Below, piece after piece: positions 61,815-64,000 of a DNA stretch of 64,000 nucleotides. Location: assembly GCA_030583865.1 (NCBI GenBank), contig CP129479.1, forward strand, positions 1,540,744-1,604,743, written 5' to 3'. This DNA is from Thermodesulfobacteriota bacterium. Lineage in GTDB: Bacteria; Desulfobacterota; GWC2-55-46. The notes beneath the pieces are model-generated. The model was not told the DNA's origin, did not search any database, and worked only from the letters and a program-made list of their open reading frames with translations. The position numbers and the translations under genes are program-made. How positions within the stretch are numbered: position 1 is the first letter of the stretch; each line of letters starts with the position of its first letter.

Positions 61815-62334
61815 AGGCGATAAGAACACCATTCTTGTAATTGCCGCTGCCGCTGTAACAGTAGTTATAGGCGTTTTGATCCTCGTCTGGCTTTCAGGAA
61901 GACCGGCCAAGGAGACGCGGGAGATAGACGTATTCTTCAGCGACGAGGAAGGGCTTTACCTGAAGGCCGAGAAGAGGAGCATCGGCAAGGGCCCTCTCGT
62001 CACAGAGGCCAGGGCTGCGCTCAACGAACTCATGGAGGGGCCTGAGAGCGCGTCATTCGCCACGCCGCTCCCGAGCGGAACGAGGCTCATCGGCCTCGGA
62101 ATCGAGGGCAAGACCGCAACCGTCGACCTCAGCAGAGAAGTCATCGAGAACCACCCCGGCGGCTCGTCATTCGAGATACAGACCGTCTATTCGGTCGTCA
62201 ATACGCTCGCACTGAACTTTCCCGAAATTGAAGACGTGCAGATCCTCGTGGAAGGCAAAAAGACCGACACCATCGCCGGCCATATCGACGTGACCCTGCC
62301 GCTCGGGCCGGACCCTAAGATAATCAGGAACTGA
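61798..62334 (+). CDS. GerMN-domain membrane protein
   Basis: A 178-residue protein with one N-terminal membrane helix (ILVIAAAAVTVVIGVLILVWL). The GerM/GerMN domain spans about 65-170, with EARAALNELMEGP, LPSGTRLIGLGIEGKTATVDL-type and the ending VDVTLPLG-like IDVTLPLGPD. In spore-formers the domain is in GerM; in Gram-negatives its role is unclear but often linked to murI. ATG 61798 has GAGG six bases upstream and overlaps murI, so they are coupled. Confidence 0.87.
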   Translation: MPRRHKGDKNTILVIAAAAVTVVIGVLILVWLSGRPAKETREIDVFFSDEEGLYLKAEKRSIGKGPLVTEARAALNELMEGPESASFATPLPSGTRLIGLGIEGKTATVDLSREVIENHPGGSSFEIQTVYSVVNTLALNFPEIEDVQILVEGKKTDTIAGHIDVTLPLGPDPKIIRN

Positions 62335-62339
62335 CCCGG

Positions 62340-63773
62340 ATGCGAAGAGAACGGACTTTCAGGCTGGAGAGGGACTCCCTCGGAGAAAGGGAAGTGCCCT
62401 TGGGCGCCTACTACGGCATCCAGACGCTACGCGCCTCTGAGAACTTCCGGATAAGCGGCTTAAGGGCCCCACGCGTCTTCGTCAGGGCTACCGGGGCCGT
62501 TAAGCTCGCCGCCTGCAGGGCGAACTCCTCCCTAGGCCTCCTCGAAAAAAGGATTGCCGGGGCCATATCAAAGGCCGCGGAAGAGGTAATCGAGGGCAGG
62601 CTCGACAGCGAGTTCATAGTGGACGTCTTTCAGGCAGGGGCCGGGACCTCCCATAACATGAACGCAAACGAGGTCATCGCGAACAGGGCCATAGAAATCC
62701 TCGGCGGGAAAAAAGGCGGCTACGGCCTCGTCCACCCCAACGACCATGTTAACATGGGCCAGTCCACGAACGACACCATGCCCACTGCCCTCCGGATAGC
62801 GGCCCTTTGGGAATCCAGCAGGCTCATCGACGCCCTCGGCTGCCTTGAGGCCGCGCTAAGGGCAAAATCCAGGGAGTTCAGGAACGTGATCAAGTCCGGC
62901 AGGACGCACCTGCAGGACGCGGTGCCAGTTACTCTCGGCCAGGAGTTCGGCTCCTGGGCAGCCGCCGTGAAAAGCTCCAGGAACAGGATAGAGCAGGCGC
63001 GGAAAGGGCTTAAGCGGATTGGGCTTGGCGGGACCGCCGTGGGGACAGGCATGAACACGCACCCCGGATACAGGGACAGGGCGCTACGCGAGCTCTCGAA
63101 AGCGGGCGGGATAAAGGGGCTCAGGAAGGCGGAGGACCCTTTCGAGGCGCTAAATAGCTTTACCGACTTCTCTTCCCTTTCCGGCGCGCTCAGGGACGCT
63201 GCCCTCGACCTCATACGGATAGCGAACGACCTCCGCCTCCTCTCTTCCGGGCCCATGACCGGACTGGCGGAGATAAAGCTTCCGCCGGTCCAGCCCGGGT
63301 CGTCGATAATGCCCGGCAAGGTCAATCCAGTGATGGCCGAGATGATGGACATGGCCGGCTTCCAGGTTATCGGCGCGGACGCCGCCATAGCCGCCGCCAC
63401 GCAGGCGGGCCAGCTTGAGCTAAATGTCATGCTCCCCGTCATAGGACACAACCTCCTGCACTCCATGGACATTCTCTCAAACGCGGCCCTCGCCTTTTCC
63501 GAGAGGTGCGTCAAGGGCATAAAGGCCGACACCGGGCGCTGCAGGCGGTATTTCGAGGCCTCCGGGGGGCTGGCGACAGCGCTCAATACCCTCATAGGAT
63601 ACGAGGGGGCAGCCGAGGTGGTAAAGGAATCCATGAAGACTGGAAAGACCATAAAAGAGACGGCTCTGGGAAAAGGCATACTCACCGGGCCGGAATGGGA
63701 CCGCCTTCTCGACCCGAAACGGATAACCCGCCCGGCTGTGGCGCCTGTTAAAAAAAGGAGGACCGGAAGGTGA
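62340..63773 (+). CDS. aspA: Aspartate ammonia-lyase (fumarase/aspartase superfamily)
   Basis: Interconverts aspartate with fumarate and ammonia. The 477-residue protein shows [16 protein letters not shown]-like catalytic segment [17 protein letters not shown], the mobile loop signature [16 protein letters not shown], and [14 protein letters not shown]. Start residue region is [21 protein letters not shown]. It follows the GerMN gene by 5 bp, so both may share a transcript. Class II fumarase (fumC) is a close relative; GSSIMPGK and the N-terminus favour AspA. Confidence 0.85.
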   Translation: MRRERTFRLERDSLGEREVPLGAYYGIQTLRASENFRISGLRAPRVFVRATGAVKLAACRANSSLGLLEKRIAGAISKAAEEVIEGRLDSEFIVDVFQAGAGTSHNMNANEVIANRAIEILGGKKGGYGLVHPNDHVNMGQSTNDTMPTALRIAALWESSRLIDALGCLEAALRAKSREFRNVIKSGRTHLQDAVPVTLGQEFGSWAAAVKSSRNRIEQARKGLKRIGLGGTAVGTGMNTHPGYRDRALRELSKAGGIKGLRKAEDPFEALNSFTDFSSLSGALRDAALDLIRIANDLRLLSSGPMTGLAEIKLPPVQPGSSIMPGKVNPVMAEMMDMAGFQVIGADAAIAAATQAGQLELNVMLPVIGHNLLHSMDILSNAALAFSERCVKGIKADTGRCRRYFEASGGLATALNTLIGYEGAAEVVKESMKTGKTIKETALGKGILTGPEWDRLLDPKRITRPAVAPVKKRRTGR

Positions 63774-64000
63774 CGTCCTGGTTTTTCCTTCTACTTGCCG
63801 GGTTCTTCGAGGTAGTCTGGGCGGTGGAGCTCAAGCTCTCGCAGGGCTTCACCAGGCCCGTCCCGACAATAGCGACCATCGCCGCCATTGCCCTCAGCAT
63901 GGGCTGCATGGCCCTTGCATTGAAGACCATACCGATGGGCACGGCCTATGCCGTATGGACCGGCATAGGCGCTGTCGGGACTGTTATAATCGGCATGACG
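63770..64000 (+). CDS. sugE: SMR-family exporter, SugE/Gdx-like (truncated by window end)
   Basis: The first 77 codons of a small multidrug resistance family protein. GTG at 63770 overlaps the aspA stop (GTGA) with AAAGGAGG about 12 bases upstream. [20 protein letters not shown] has the conserved Glu of the transport site, and [14 protein letters not shown] is the signature of the SugE/Gdx branch, which exports guanidinium. Three hydrophobic helices are visible before the cut. No guanidine riboswitch was seen upstream, as the gene is coupled to aspA. Confidence 0.85.
   Translation, partial: MTSWFFLLLAGFFEVVWAVELKLSQGFTRPVPTIATIAAIALSMGCMALALKTIPMGTAYAVWTGIGAVGTVIIGMT

Overview
The window looks like chromosomal DNA of a GC-rich, Gram-negative bacterium of deltaproteobacterial type (Desulfuromonadota/Desulfobacterota or a neighbouring phylum). 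The Gram-negative reading rests on LptE, two predicted outer-membrane barrels and several lipoproteins. The gene order pilB-pilT-pilC-pilS-pilR is the one known from Geobacter and Myxococcus relatives. Codon use is marked by frequent AGG (Arg) and ATA (Ile) despite the high GC. No rRNA, complete tRNA, CRISPR array, IS element or prophage was seen.

Layout. 0.1-7.5 kb: type IV pilus motor and regulation genes. 7.6-10 kb: a two-component pair whose kinase carries a periplasmic CxxCH haem motif. 10.2-15.6 kb: pgsA, a lytic transglycosylase, nadB and a CPH-type metal P-type ATPase. 15.6-17.6 kb: a receiver-kinase and a TPR lipoprotein. 18.2-24.2 kb: an envelope cluster (outer-membrane barrel, LPP20-like, TPR/SLH lipoprotein, CsgG-like, DUF799-like, FlgT-like). 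24.7-37.9 kb: an M20 amidohydrolase followed by a large sulfur-assimilation island, all on the minus strand. 38-44 kb: an outer-membrane protein, a small regulator, CBS-type Mn pyrophosphatase, a deoxyhypusine-synthase-like protein and prfC. 44.3-46.6 kb: an FAD amine-oxidase/UGM-like enzyme and a decayed membrane glycosyltransferase. 46.7-64 kb: mostly housekeeping genes (holA, lptE, leuS, a thioredoxin-like lipoprotein, nitroreductase, DUF302, LolA-like, Na/Pi symporter, eno, CNNM/CBS, polX, murI, GerM, aspA, and a sugE-like gene cut by the window end).

The most interesting system is the sulfur island (about 26.1-37.9 kb). It encodes sulfate uptake (SLC13), Sat, CysH and a ferredoxin-containing sulfite reductase. 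It also encodes TusA, a MoaD/ThiS-like sulfur carrier ending in GG-AL, a ThiF/MoeB-type activating enzyme, a JAMM protease that could trim the carrier, a NIL-domain protein, CysK, and a threonine-synthase homologue behind a textbook SAM-I riboswitch. This suggests protein-thiocarboxylate-dependent cysteine and probably homocysteine synthesis. The ThrC homologue is a candidate O-phosphohomoserine sulfhydrylase rather than a plain threonine synthase.

Two families of short dispersed palindromic elements run through the window. Family A (about 125 bp, five long and two short copies) and family B (about 130-170 bp, MITE-like, with terminal inverted repeats) sit almost exclusively at the 3' ends of genes. 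Several copies supply or touch the stop codon.
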